Shown here: piece by piece, positions 32,708-40,404 of the stretch
Layout of the letters: each line of letters starts with the position of its first letter
Position numbering within the stretch: position 1 is the stretch's first letter
Origin: Gammaproteobacteria bacterium
GTDB taxonomy: Bacteria; Pseudomonadota; Gammaproteobacteria; Steroidobacterales; Woeseiaceae
Length of the DNA stretch: 41,813 nucleotides
Assembly: GCA_029861535.1 (NCBI GenBank)
Contig: JAOTZC010000022.1
Coordinates: 1-41,813 of the forward strand
Reading direction: 5' to 3'
Translations under genes and position numbers: made by a program
The notes under the pieces: model-generated
The model's database searches: none
What the model was told of the DNA's origin: nothing
Seen by the model: the letters and a program-made list of their open reading frames with translations, nothing else

Positions 32708-32953
32708 GGCAGAGCACTCACAACTTCGATGACCAGAGTGTAATTGGCGGCGACGTCGTCGTCGAACAAGCCGCCAATACGGGCCCGCGGCTGCGATGAG
32801 CGGCATGTCCGCTGTCGATTGAATGCAGACGATTAGGCATCGTCTATGCAGACTAGGCCCTCATTCGCACCCAAGGTACAATGGCTCACCGGCCACGCCA
32901 GAATCTATCTTCTCGGCACATTCACAACAACCACTTCGTAACAGGCGACCATA
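32708..32953. other. Divergent intergenic region with tandem hairpins
   Basis: ATTGGCGGC/GCCGCCAAT (32743-32751 and 32770-32778) gives a perfect 9-bp stem. AGCGG/CCGCT lies near 32797-32812. AGACGAT/ATCGTCT (32827-32845) is a perfect 7-bp stem flanked by a direct repeat ATGCAGAC at 32823-32830 and 32846-32853. The region separates the membrane protein and TPR genes and must hold both promoters. Confidence 0.5.
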
Positions 32954-33529
32954 ATGATTCGCGATGCCAAGTTCTGGATTTCGATGGCAGTGTTCCAAGT
33001 TGTCTTTGGCCTTGCGATTTTTGCCATCACTCGTGAATTCTATATTCATGACGCGAATCCGGTCAGCGCTCACCCAGCTCAACCGGACCAATCCGCGCTC
33101 ACGTGGTCCAACGGCATTTCGGCAGCCGACATCGCTCGACTAAGTTCGTCGAGCGTTACTGAGGCAACGACACAAGATCCGGCCGAGATATCACGCCAGG
33201 CTGATGAGTTTTTTGCCAACAAACAATACGACAGAGCGGCGGAGTTGTATGAACAGCTGTTGGCATTTGACCCGAACAATGTGGTCATCCTCAATAATTT
33301 GGGCCTGACCCTGCACTATCTCGGCAGGTCATCTGAAGCCCTTAGCAGACTCAATGACGGCGTGGTCCTGGACCCGACGAATCAAAGAATTTGGTTGACT
33401 CTGGGGTTCGTCAATAGCCAGCTCGGCAATACCGAGCAAGCCCGAACAGCGCTCACCAACGCGACACAAATCGGCAGTAACGAATCGATACGACAATCCG
33501 CAACGAAAATGCTGGAAGATCTGCCCTAG
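32954..33529 (+). CDS. Membrane-anchored TPR protein
   Basis: A 191-residue protein with one N-terminal signal-anchor (about residues 8-26) and a periplasmic TPR domain from about residue 85: AAELYEQLLAFDPNNVVILNN, GLTLHYLGRSSEALSRLNDG, and LTLGFVNSQLGNTEQARTAL. TPR units mediate protein-protein contacts; the partner is unknown. ATG at 32954 has a weak AGGCG upstream. It converges on the YbiI-like gene with a 31-base gap. Confidence 0.82.
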   Translation: MIRDAKFWISMAVFQVVFGLAIFAITREFYIHDANPVSAHPAQPDQSALTWSNGISAADIARLSSSSVTEATTQDPAEISRQADEFFANKQYDRAAELYEQLLAFDPNNVVILNNLGLTLHYLGRSSEALSRLNDGVVLDPTNQRIWLTLGFVNSQLGNTEQARTALTNATQIGSNESIRQSATKMLEDLP

Positions 33530-33560
33530 AATCCTAACGCCAATAGGTGACTAGGAATGC

Positions 33561-33827
33561 CTACCTCAGCTGGCTGTCTTTACTTCCCCGACGGTTATAA
33601 CCGGTGTGGCCAGCCTCGACCTTGTCCAGCGACTCCTGGCAACTGACACATCGGCGAACACCGCGGACTGCTTGGCGTCGGGCCTCCGGGATCTCGATCC
33701 CGCATTCTTCGCAGTGACTCAGACTTTCGCCGTGTGGCAAGTTACTGCGCGCACGATTCACCGCGTCATCTACGCCAGCGTCTATTTGATCCTGCACCGC
33801 ACCGTCGCGGGCCCAGCCACCAGCCAT
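33561..33827 (-). CDS. ybiI: YbiI-like DksA/TraR-type C4 zinc finger protein
   Basis: An 88-residue protein, the same length as E. coli YbiI and alike throughout by memory: MAGGWARDGAVQDQIDAGVD at the start, CEECG and CVSC as the four-Cys finger (CxxC-17-CxxC), and GYNRRGSKDSQLR at the end. DksA/TraR relatives bind RNA polymerase through its secondary channel, but YbiI itself has no well-established role. ATG at 33827 has GGAG 6 bases upstream; an ATG 4 codons earlier would use the ribosome site itself as coding sequence. Confidence 0.92.
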   Translation of the reverse strand: MAGGWARDGAVQDQIDAGVDDAVNRARSNLPHGESLSHCEECGIEIPEARRQAVRGVRRCVSCQESLDKVEAGHTGYNRRGSKDSQLR

Positions 33828-34161
33828 GATTTGCTCCATACTTGTGAATGTCTAATTTGACACATATTGCGCACCGGAATAAGGGCAAGATCGCGATATA
33901 TGTAGCAAGATGTCCGGCTACAGCAGGTAATCCGCGACGATTTCGGCAGAATTACCGGCTGTGTCTGTATACGCAAGTGACGCATGAGTATTGGGTCCGT
34001 TTGGCCCAATGTTACACCGTAAATTACGCCCGGCCGACGGACGCCTGTGCTGTCGGAAAACCAGGTCTCTCGGCGCAACGATGCTTCGGGGTTATCCCGT
34101 ATAGAAATCATCGCCCGAGTTTGACAAGCTGATTGTCAGATCCCATCGAGGGGGATCTAAT
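33828..34161. other. Gap upstream of the radical SAM gene with no recognised gene
   Basis: No convincing ORF, since reading frames here lack family features or ribosome sites. ATTGGG/CCCAAT (about 33993-34013) forms a small hairpin. TTGACA at about 34119 followed by TGTCA forms an inverted repeat 20-40 bases before the radical SAM start and could be a -35 element or operator. Confidence 0.4.
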
Positions 34162-35598
34162 ATGCCGGGCTTCAACTCAATCGCTTTTGTCTACCCGGAC
34201 GATGGCCGCGGCGCACGCTTCGACCGCATGTTTCCACCCCTAGGCCTGGAATACGTCGCCGCCGGCGTACGCGACTGCTTCGAGCACCGATCCCTGATCG
34301 ATTTCCGATTCGATGAGAACTGGGAGGAGCAGATCCCGGAGAACTGTGATATCGCCGCGCTCAGTTTGTTGTGGGATGCGCCGATTCATCGCATGCTAAA
34401 TGTCTCGAGACGCCTCAAAGAAATGCGTCCGGGTATCCGCATTGTAGCCGGTGGCCGTGTTGCGGAGGTCAACAAGAAGGCGCTGGTCACTGCTACGCCC
34501 GAGGAACGTGTGGATGTGGTGTTCTCAGGCCCGGATGACGGCCGGTTTCGGATTTACGTCGAGAGCGGGCAGGCAATCAAAGTGCCGGGTGTATCGTATC
34601 TGGATGACGGTGAATATCGCGAAACGGCCGCCGTATTTCAGGGGCCAATACCGGATCGACCGTTGCCTGATCGGACAATGCGAAAACACACCTACGGCAT
34701 GATCCGCCGCGACGGTTTCGACGCTGGCGTGGCAAGCGACGCGATTCAAAGTTCACGCGGTTGTCCCTACCATTGTTCTTTTTGCACCTTTAATCGGGAT
34801 TCGGAAGGACGTCATCTTGCCTTTACCGGCCGTTCAGCCGAATCAGTAGCGGATGAACTGGAGCAAATCGAAGCGCCCTACGTCATGTTTACCGATGACA
34901 ACGTCTGTCACGATATAAAACGCATGGAGAGACTGTGCGACTTGCTGATCGAACGCAAGATTGACAAGGTCTATGGTCTCGAGACCAGGGTGAATATCGG
35001 ATTGCGACCGACACTGGTCGAGAAAATGGCGCGTGCCGGATTCAGGCACATAACGTTTGGTCTGGAGTCAATGCACGACCATGTTCTCAAGTTCCTGAAC
35101 AAGGATCTCAAACGGCGTACGATCGAAAGGGCATTTTCGCGAATTCATCACATGGACATGTTGTTTATCGGCAATTTCATCATCGGCAACGTTGGCGAAA
35201 CGCGCGAACAGATGCTGCAGATCCCAAAATTCGCCCACGCCATCGGGCTCGACTCGGTACAGATCAACCATTTGCGCTGCCGCGGGCCGGAGCCCCTTAC
35301 CGAGACCGTAAAAGCGACGCCAGGTTATTACATCGATCCCAAGACCAGAAAGGTCTATTCCGACGAGAACAGTCTCGACGATATGGCCGACATCAGTCGA
35401 CAAATCAAGCGCGAGTTTTGGACCAAGAAACAAATACTGAGATCCGCTTGGAAAACCAAAAAGCTGATGACACCGATCAGTTTCTCATCTGTCGCGTGGC
35501 ACTGGTTGCTTTGGGAGGTGATGGGTAGGCCCGATCCATGGGGTAACCGCAAGAACAGGCAAACGCGGGGCAATTCGCGGCTCTTGCCCAGTTACTGA
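34162..35598 (+). CDS. B12-binding-type radical SAM enzyme, product unknown
   Basis: A 478-residue protein. Residues 1-150 look like a cobalamin-binding Rossmann domain (PPLGLEYVAAGVRD, DIAALSLLWD, RIVAGGRVAEVNKKAL). The radical SAM barrel follows with the cluster motif SSRGCPYHCSFCTFNRD near residue 200, YVMFTDDNVCHD, and GFRHITFGLESMHDHVLKFL. The lower-axial DxHxxG of base-off B12 binding is not visible, so cobalamin may bind differently or not at all. Relatives include BchE, methylthiotransferases and various methyltransferases, but I cannot assign a substrate. ATG at 34162 has GAGGGGGATC about 6 bases before it. It stands alone, ending at a terminator shared with the convergent tRNA-Leu. 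Confidence 0.88.
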   Translation: MPGFNSIAFVYPDDGRGARFDRMFPPLGLEYVAAGVRDCFEHRSLIDFRFDENWEEQIPENCDIAALSLLWDAPIHRMLNVSRRLKEMRPGIRIVAGGRVAEVNKKALVTATPEERVDVVFSGPDDGRFRIYVESGQAIKVPGVSYLDDGEYRETAAVFQGPIPDRPLPDRTMRKHTYGMIRRDGFDAGVASDAIQSSRGCPYHCSFCTFNRDSEGRHLAFTGRSAESVADELEQIEAPYVMFTDDNVCHDIKRMERLCDLLIERKIDKVYGLETRVNIGLRPTLVEKMARAGFRHITFGLESMHDHVLKFLNKDLKRRTIERAFSRIHHMDMLFIGNFIIGNVGETREQMLQIPKFAHAIGLDSVQINHLRCRGPEPLTETVKATPGYYIDPKTRKVYSDENSLDDMADISRQIKREFWTKKQILRSAWKTKKLMTPISFSSVAWHWLLWEVMGRPDPWGNRKNRQTRGNSRLLPSY

Positions 35599-35629
35599 TC
35601 CAACACCTAACGGCGAGTCCACGTGGCAC

Positions 35630-35656
35630 AAAACGGCGGCCTTCGGCCGCAGTTTT
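35630..35656. terminator. Bidirectional intrinsic terminator between radical SAM gene and tRNA-Leu
   Basis: AAAAC-G-GCGGCC-TTC-GGCCGC-A-GTTTT: a perfect GCGGCC/GGCCGC stem with flanking A and T tracts that works on both strands, stopping the plus-strand radical SAM transcript and the minus-strand tRNA transcript right at the encoded CCA end. Confidence 0.9.
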
Positions 35657-35742
35657 GGTGCCCAGGGCCGGACTCGAACCGGCACGTCCTTTCGGACAGC
35701 GGATTTTAAGTCCGCAGCGTCTACCAATTCCGCCACCCGGGC
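35656..35742 (-). tRNA. tRNA-Leu (anticodon UAA)
   Basis: An 87-base class II tRNA. Acceptor GCCCGGG pairs with CCTGGGC (one G-T), D-arm GGTGGCGGAATTGGTAGACGC, anticodon stem GCGGA/TCCGC with loop CTTAAAA (anticodon TAA), long variable arm with CCGAAAGG, T-loop GGTTCGAGTCC and encoded CCA. It follows tRNA-Cys by 15 bases on the same transcript. Its 3' half has a degenerate copy at 32074-32127. Confidence 0.97.
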
Positions 35743-35757
35743 GCGACGATAGGGAGT

Positions 35758-35831
35758 TGGAGGCTAGGGTCGGAATCGAACCGGCGTCCACGGCTTTGCA
35801 GGCCGCTGCATAACCACTCTGCCACCTAGCC
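35758..35831 (-). tRNA. tRNA-Cys (anticodon GCA)
   Basis: A 74-base tRNA. Acceptor GGCTAGG/CCTAGCC, D-arm GGCAGAGTGGTTATGCAG, anticodon stem CGGCC with loop CTGCAAA (anticodon GCA), T-loop GGTTCGATTCC, discriminator T and encoded CCA. It is the first gene of a Cys-Leu tRNA operon; the glyW-type tRNA-Gly that precedes cysT in E. coli is absent here. Confidence 0.97.
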
Positions 35832-35862
35832 AAAGGTGTGTATCCCGCTGAGCAGGCGACGC

Positions 35863-35892
35863 AGTATACAGGCCAGCTTGCGCGGGTCACAA
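35863..35892 (-). promoter_or_regulatory. Promoter of the tRNA-Cys/tRNA-Leu operon
   Basis: On the minus strand TTGTGA (-35, 35887-35892), an 18-base spacer and TATACT (-10, 35863-35868) are followed by the GC-rich discriminator GCGTCGCC, typical of stringently controlled stable-RNA promoters. A perfect 14-base palindrome CCGGAAATTTCCGG lies just upstream at 35906-35919. Confidence 0.75.
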
Positions 35893-35941
35893 GCTCCGTT
35901 TTTGTCCGGAAATTTCCGGCTGTAATTAGCATAATGGAGCC

Positions 35942-37171
35942 ATGCAGCGTGCTTTGCCCATTGTCGTATGTTTTGCCCTGGCTTCTGTTGGCTGCGTCGA
36001 GCCGATTCCTCCGATCTATGAGGAGCCGGTGCCGCTGTCGCTGTCGTCGGGTGCCGGGGCGCTGGGTCCGAGACTCACGGTCGGCGCGGACAAGGATGTA
36101 TTACTCAGCTGGATGGAGCGCCGCGACGAAGGCGCCGAGCTGCGGGTATCGCGACTTGGCGACGACGGCTGGTTGACTGCCGCTGACGTCGTCGAAGACC
36201 CGAAGATGTTCATCAACTGGGCGGACTTTCCATCCGTCACGTCGCTGGGCGATAGCCATTGGATCGCGCACTGGCTCAGCTACAGCGCCGATCAGACCTA
36301 TTCCTATGATGTCTTGCTAAGCCAGTCCACGGATGCTGGCCAAAGCTGGTCGGCAGTCACATCGCCGCACTCCGACGGTACGCCAACGGAGCACGGATTC
36401 GTGTCCTTGTGGAAACCTGTTGAGGAAAGCGACCCGTTGGCTGGGCTCGTCTGGCTCGATGGCCGAAACACTGTCAATGAAGCTGGCGATGATCCGTCGC
36501 CGAGTGGCATGACCTTACGCGCCGCATTCGTGGACGCGGATGGCAACTTAAGTGGTGAACAACTAATCGACGAGTTAATTTGCGATTGTTGTCAGACCGA
36601 TGTCGCCATGTCATCGAAAGGCCCAATTGCTGCTTATCGCGATCGCTCGCCGAACGAGGTTCGTGATATCTCTATTAGTCGTTTTGTTGACGGCCGCTGG
36701 CAACTCGGTGAGCCGTTCTCAAATGATGGTTGGGAAATTTCAGCATGTCCGGTCAACGGCCCAGCAATTGCAGCCGACGGTGATCTTGTTGCGATCGCAT
36801 GGTTCACCGCTGCTACCGGAACACCGTTCATCAACGTTCGCGTGTCGAAGAACGGTGGCAAGGAATTCGGGGAGCGCGTTCTCATTGCAAGCGGTGCTGT
36901 ACTTGGCCACGTCGATGTTGCCTACATCGGCGACTCGTCATTCGCCGTGAGTTGGTTACGAAATGGCGATGATCTTCATAACATTTACGTGCGCAGTGTT
37001 ACAACAGCCGGGGCGCTAGGTAAGATAAGAACCGTTGGCCGCACTGCCGTTTCTCACACTGTGCCGCAAATGATCGCACGCGACGGCTTTCTCATATTCG
37101 CCTGGACCGACGAATTCAACGACGAATCAATCCTGGCGAGCGCCAGTGTTGAGATCGCATACGCTAAATAG
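35942..37171 (+). CDS. Sialidase/BNR-fold exported lipoprotein
   Basis: A 409-residue lipoprotein (MQRALPIVVCFALASVGC, lipobox Cys18) predicted to fold as a six-bladed beta-propeller of the sialidase superfamily. An Asp-box is seen in SQSTDAGQSWSAVT, a second degenerate one in VSKNGGKEFGE, and blade starts such as GPRLTVGADKDVLLSW and HVDVAYIGDSSFAVSW recur. A cluster of Cys (ICDCCQTD) near residue 216 is unusual for such propellers. The catalytic Arg triad of true sialidases is not evident, so enzymatic activity is doubtful. GGAG lies only 2 bases before the ATG. It is convergent with the DUF5916 gene, 18 bases apart. Confidence 0.8.
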   Translation: MQRALPIVVCFALASVGCVEPIPPIYEEPVPLSLSSGAGALGPRLTVGADKDVLLSWMERRDEGAELRVSRLGDDGWLTAADVVEDPKMFINWADFPSVTSLGDSHWIAHWLSYSADQTYSYDVLLSQSTDAGQSWSAVTSPHSDGTPTEHGFVSLWKPVEESDPLAGLVWLDGRNTVNEAGDDPSPSGMTLRAAFVDADGNLSGEQLIDELICDCCQTDVAMSSKGPIAAYRDRSPNEVRDISISRFVDGRWQLGEPFSNDGWEISACPVNGPAIAADGDLVAIAWFTAATGTPFINVRVSKNGGKEFGERVLIASGAVLGHVDVAYIGDSSFAVSWLRNGDDLHNIYVRSVTTAGALGKIRTVGRTAVSHTVPQMIARDGFLIFAWTDEFNDESILASASVEIAYAK

Positions 37172-37189
37172 TTGACACGAAATCATTGC

Positions 37190-39412
37190 TTAGGGCGTCC
37201 ATGCGTAGCCAATCTTCATAAACCACGTACGGTCCGTCGTCTCAAGCTCGCTCAGGCTATCGTCATCGATCAGTGCGTCGGAATAGCCGAGGAAGAACAC
37301 CGTTTGCGGATTAAGTTTGTAGGAATACAACAACTGTCGGCCAAGATTTTCTTCGCGGGCATCCACGACGTCGTCGTAAACCGCAGGATTGCGTTCAATA
37401 TCCTGAAACTGAGTCGTCAACCGAAGAAAACTGTGCACGCTGAATTGCCACGTAAGTCGCACATCGTGAACTATCGCGTCAAAAATGTTCGGGCCTTCTT
37501 TAGTGTCCAATTTTACGAAGACACCGTCGTAACGTAGCAACAGATTACGATTGATATTCCAGTTGATGAATGGCTCGACGCGAATTTCATCACCGAGCCG
37601 CGTATTGTCGAAATCGACCTGGTCACCCCAGCGGGTCCAGACGCCCGCCGATAGCCCTCCCCTGGGCTGAAACTCGCCGTACAGGCTAATCTTGGTTTCT
37701 TCGAACATCACATCGTCAAACAGGATGTCCCGATTCAGTGCACCCACTTCCAGGAAAGACTGCATTGGACCCTGGGCGCTGAGGTACCCCTCAATCTCTC
37801 GCTCGAGAACGCGACCGCTGTCGTCGTGTTTGATGTCCCAGTTGCCATTGACCTGAATGCGTGAATACCAATTGTCCTCGTCACCGTGCCAGATTCGTCC
37901 GAGACCAACGATATTGTGATCGAAGTCGACCTGTGGCACGAAACCTACGTCAGCGCGAAACGTGGCACTACGCGCTCGGTATTTTAGGAATGCAAACCAG
38001 TTTCTGGAATCGTAGTCGTAACTGGCCTCGGTCGCATCGCCATCAAAGCTGCCCAGCGGCTGATCGAAATCGCTAACAATGTCGCTTGGGTATTCGGTGT
38101 CCGAGCGCAAATGCTGAATATGCACGCTATGTTGGTCGGTAATTTTCCAACGCAAGTCGAGACCGCCGACGTAATTGTGATAGCCATCGCCGCTGCGGCC
38201 GGTCACGAGCCCGCCGATCGATGATGTGTCACCGAAACTGCGCGAATAGCGGCCTACAAACATCGAGTTTTCCTGCTGCAGCGTCTCGCTATCCGAGCCG
38301 AACGCCCCTGGAAAAATCAGGTTGGTGATGTCGTCCTCAGCGGCGAACACGCCGAAGGTATTATTGCCGCGCTTGCCGGTCAGTTTGGCGCCGATGGATG
38401 GATCCGCCACTGTACGTGTAAAAACCGCTTGTATTGGCGTACTGAAATAATCGGCGCCCTCAAGGAAAAATGGCCGCTTCTCCGGAAAGAACAACGCGAA
38501 TTGATTATTGATATCGAGCTGCGCGGCATCGGCCTCGACTTGGGAAAAATCGGGATTGATCGCCAAATTCGCGGTCATATCCGGCGTTATGCCCCAGCGC
38601 ACGTTCGCTCCCACTTCAATGTCAGTGCCACCGGACTGTAACGGCACGACGCCTGGATCGTCTGTAATATCCGATTGCAATGCCGTTAGGGTCGGCACAA
38701 TTTCCAGATCACGGCCCGGCTCAACGCCTTCGAGACCCTGAATCTTCTCGAACTGGCACAAGTAGCAATTTAAGTTTCGATCCTGCGGATTGTTCGAAAA
38801 ACGGTAGCGATGCTCACGCGGATAAAAACGCAGTAAATCGATGCCCCACGTCTGCTTGCCCTCGATATTCGGGAAACGCAGCTGGCTGAGTGGAATCTGC
38901 ATTTCAACGACGAAACCCTTGGCATGAATCTGCCCTGCGGAATCCCAAATCGCGTCCCAGGAATCGTCCTCGTTCTTATTGACGTCGTCGTTCGTCAAGT
39001 CCATTTGAACGCCGAGCGGATTCGCAAAGAATTCGAACGCGCGACGTTCATCGCCATAGGTGTCGACGACAATGCCGACGAAGTCGTCATTCCACGCAGA
39101 ATCCCGGTCGCGGAGATAGGCTCGAATTGCGCTGGGGTTTGGGTCAGCAGCGTCGAAGGCGATATACAGATTTTCGCCGTCCTCGACGAGGTACGCGACC
39201 GTCTTGACCCGTGCCGGGATGTTCTCTCCGGGACGGGTCTCGGTATCGATATCGATTCGGGCCGCATCCTGCCAGGCTTGCTCATCGAGCAAGCCGTCGA
39301 TGTGAATTTCGCCGTTCGTACTCGGCAGGTCAGAAGAATTGGCAAGCGCTATGTCTGGCCACAAGGCGACGAAAAGACAAAGGCCGACTCGAGGCTGACA
39401 CAAGCAATTCAC
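37190..39412 (-). CDS. DUF5916 / CBM9-like outer-membrane beta-barrel protein
   Basis: A 740-residue protein with a signal peptide (GLCLFVALWPDIALA-NSS). An N-terminal carbohydrate-binding-module-9-like domain (HIDGLLDEQAWQDAARI, ENLYIAFDAADPNPSAIRAY) is followed by the DUF5916 region: FFPEKRPFFLEGADYFSTP, then SIGAKLTGKRGNNTFG. A long C-terminal run of alternating strands ends in an aromatic residue-rich WFMKIGYAWTP, as in outer-membrane barrels. Members are widespread in marine heterotrophs and are thought to bind or take up glycans, but no activity is proven. GTG at 39412 has GAGGGGGGC 6 bases upstream, inside the loop of a hairpin. Confidence 0.87.
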   Translation of the reverse strand: MNCLCQPRVGLCLFVALWPDIALANSSDLPSTNGEIHIDGLLDEQAWQDAARIDIDTETRPGENIPARVKTVAYLVEDGENLYIAFDAADPNPSAIRAYLRDRDSAWNDDFVGIVVDTYGDERRAFEFFANPLGVQMDLTNDDVNKNEDDSWDAIWDSAGQIHAKGFVVEMQIPLSQLRFPNIEGKQTWGIDLLRFYPREHRYRFSNNPQDRNLNCYLCQFEKIQGLEGVEPGRDLEIVPTLTALQSDITDDPGVVPLQSGGTDIEVGANVRWGITPDMTANLAINPDFSQVEADAAQLDINNQFALFFPEKRPFFLEGADYFSTPIQAVFTRTVADPSIGAKLTGKRGNNTFGVFAAEDDITNLIFPGAFGSDSETLQQENSMFVGRYSRSFGDTSSIGGLVTGRSGDGYHNYVGGLDLRWKITDQHSVHIQHLRSDTEYPSDIVSDFDQPLGSFDGDATEASYDYDSRNWFAFLKYRARSATFRADVGFVPQVDFDHNIVGLGRIWHGDEDNWYSRIQVNGNWDIKHDDSGRVLEREIEGYLSAQGPMQSFLEVGALNRDILFDDVMFEETKISLYGEFQPRGGLSAGVWTRWGDQVDFDNTRLGDEIRVEPFINWNINRNLLLRYDGVFVKLDTKEGPNIFDAIVHDVRLTWQFSVHSFLRLTTQFQDIERNPAVYDDVVDAREENLGRQLLYSYKLNPQTVFFLGYSDALIDDDSLSELETTDRTWFMKIGYAWTP

Positions 39413-39413
39413 G

Positions 39414-39438
39414 ACAACGCCCCCCTCGTGTGCGTTGT
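39414..39438 (-). promoter_or_regulatory. Hairpin presenting the ribosome site of the DUF5916 gene
   Basis: On the message ACAACGC and GCGTTGT form a perfect 7-bp stem whose 11-base loop holds the purine-rich ribosome site GAGGGGG; the GTG start follows the stem by one base. It may modulate initiation. Position and symmetry are seen; function is inference. Confidence 0.4.
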
Positions 39439-39491
39439 TTGATGTCCCTTAGATGCGCCAGCGACTAAAAAAGTTTACAAATCTATCGGTA

Positions 39492-40262
39492 TTATTGCGC
39501 CGTCTGAATCAATATGTCCCACATGTAATCCTGGTGCGTGAAACAGATTTTGTTGAACTCTTTCAGCGCCCGTTCCGTCTTGCGATCACCGAACTCTTCC
39601 AGGATAGCGGCTCGCGCGCGCATCAATGTCTTGTGATCTGATGCCCCCATGATCAAGGCGCGCCGCCATTTCCCGCCGACATTGTGGCTGAGCCAATTCC
39701 ATGACGTCAGGCCATCGTCTCCGAGGTGCCGATTGTAGATCGGCGCAAAAACCTCTCGAACGAGCTCGTCTGCACGCTCTTCGTCGGCCATGCTGCATTG
39801 CATGTACACCGAGAATCCGGCCGCGCCTCGTGTCTCCGTTATCGCAACACCACCAACATCTTCGACGGTCTGCCAGATATAGTCCTCGTGCGACGAACAA
39901 ATGGCCGAGAACGCCCGACCCGCCTCAGGCGACGATGCGCTGATGATTTCACCGAGCGCGCCCGATGCATCCAGCAGCGAATTCATATCCTGGGCGACGA
40001 GGACCAGCGCGCGTCGCCAACTGCCGCCGACGTAGTGTTGCATCCAGGTCCAGCCAAGGATGTCACCGTGTTCGACCGCTGCGTCATAGTTTGGCTTGAA
40101 GTTCGTGTTGATGATTTCGTCCGCTCGAGACTCACCGTCCGGCGAACACTGAAAATACGTTGCATAGATATATGCAGTGTCCGATTCGTCCTCCTGAGCC
40201 TGCAACCCCAACGGCAGAAACGCTAGAATGACGAAGATACCCGCTACAATTTTCTTATACAT
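39492..40262 (-). CDS. Secreted protein built from two copies of an unnamed domain
   Basis: A 256-residue protein with signal peptide (MYKKIVAGIFVILAFLPLGL, cleavage near LQAQ-ED). Two about 100-residue repeats follow (about 29-130 and 148-254) that share, in order: a QCS block, RADE(I/L), FxPxY, WxW, a (H/S)xVGGxWRRAL core, and an IC-x-H-x-DY-x-W ending. Each copy has two Cys that could bridge. I do not recognise the domain. ATG at 40262 has GGGGAG 4 bases upstream; an in-frame TTG four codons earlier would overlap that site. A hairpin (GTCCGG/CCGGAC, 40278-40298) precedes the gene. It is located in the periplasm or outside. Confidence 0.82.
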   Translation of the reverse strand: MYKKIVAGIFVILAFLPLGLQAQEDESDTAYIYATYFQCSPDGESRADEIINTNFKPNYDAAVEHGDILGWTWMQHYVGGSWRRALVLVAQDMNSLLDASGALGEIISASSPEAGRAFSAICSSHEDYIWQTVEDVGGVAITETRGAAGFSVYMQCSMADEERADELVREVFAPIYNRHLGDDGLTSWNWLSHNVGGKWRRALIMGASDHKTLMRARAAILEEFGDRKTERALKEFNKICFTHQDYMWDILIQTAQ

Positions 40263-40404
40263 GATTCTCCCCAACGCGTCCGGGATCGAAAACCGGACCC
40301 TTAGACTTAATATAGCAGTTCAGGAAAGAAACGGCTGATCACCGGTATTGTCCAAGGTGTCTTCGTTGGGCATTTAGCCAGATTAGGGTGCGCCCTGATG
40401 ATGC

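Noticed and set aside
33782..34111. Minus-strand ORF of 109 codons upstream of the YbiI-like gene
   Set aside because: No motifs, biased toward Arg/Thr as in shadow frames, and overlaps the 5' end of the YbiI-like gene.
32128..35655. Integrase or excisionase gene in the tRNA-bounded segment
   Set aside because: None of the frames shows a recombinase motif, so the mobile-element idea rests only on the tRNA fragment.
35477..35932. Minus-strand ORF running through both tRNA genes
   Set aside because: It is the tRNA sequence read as protein; the tRNA assignments explain it fully.
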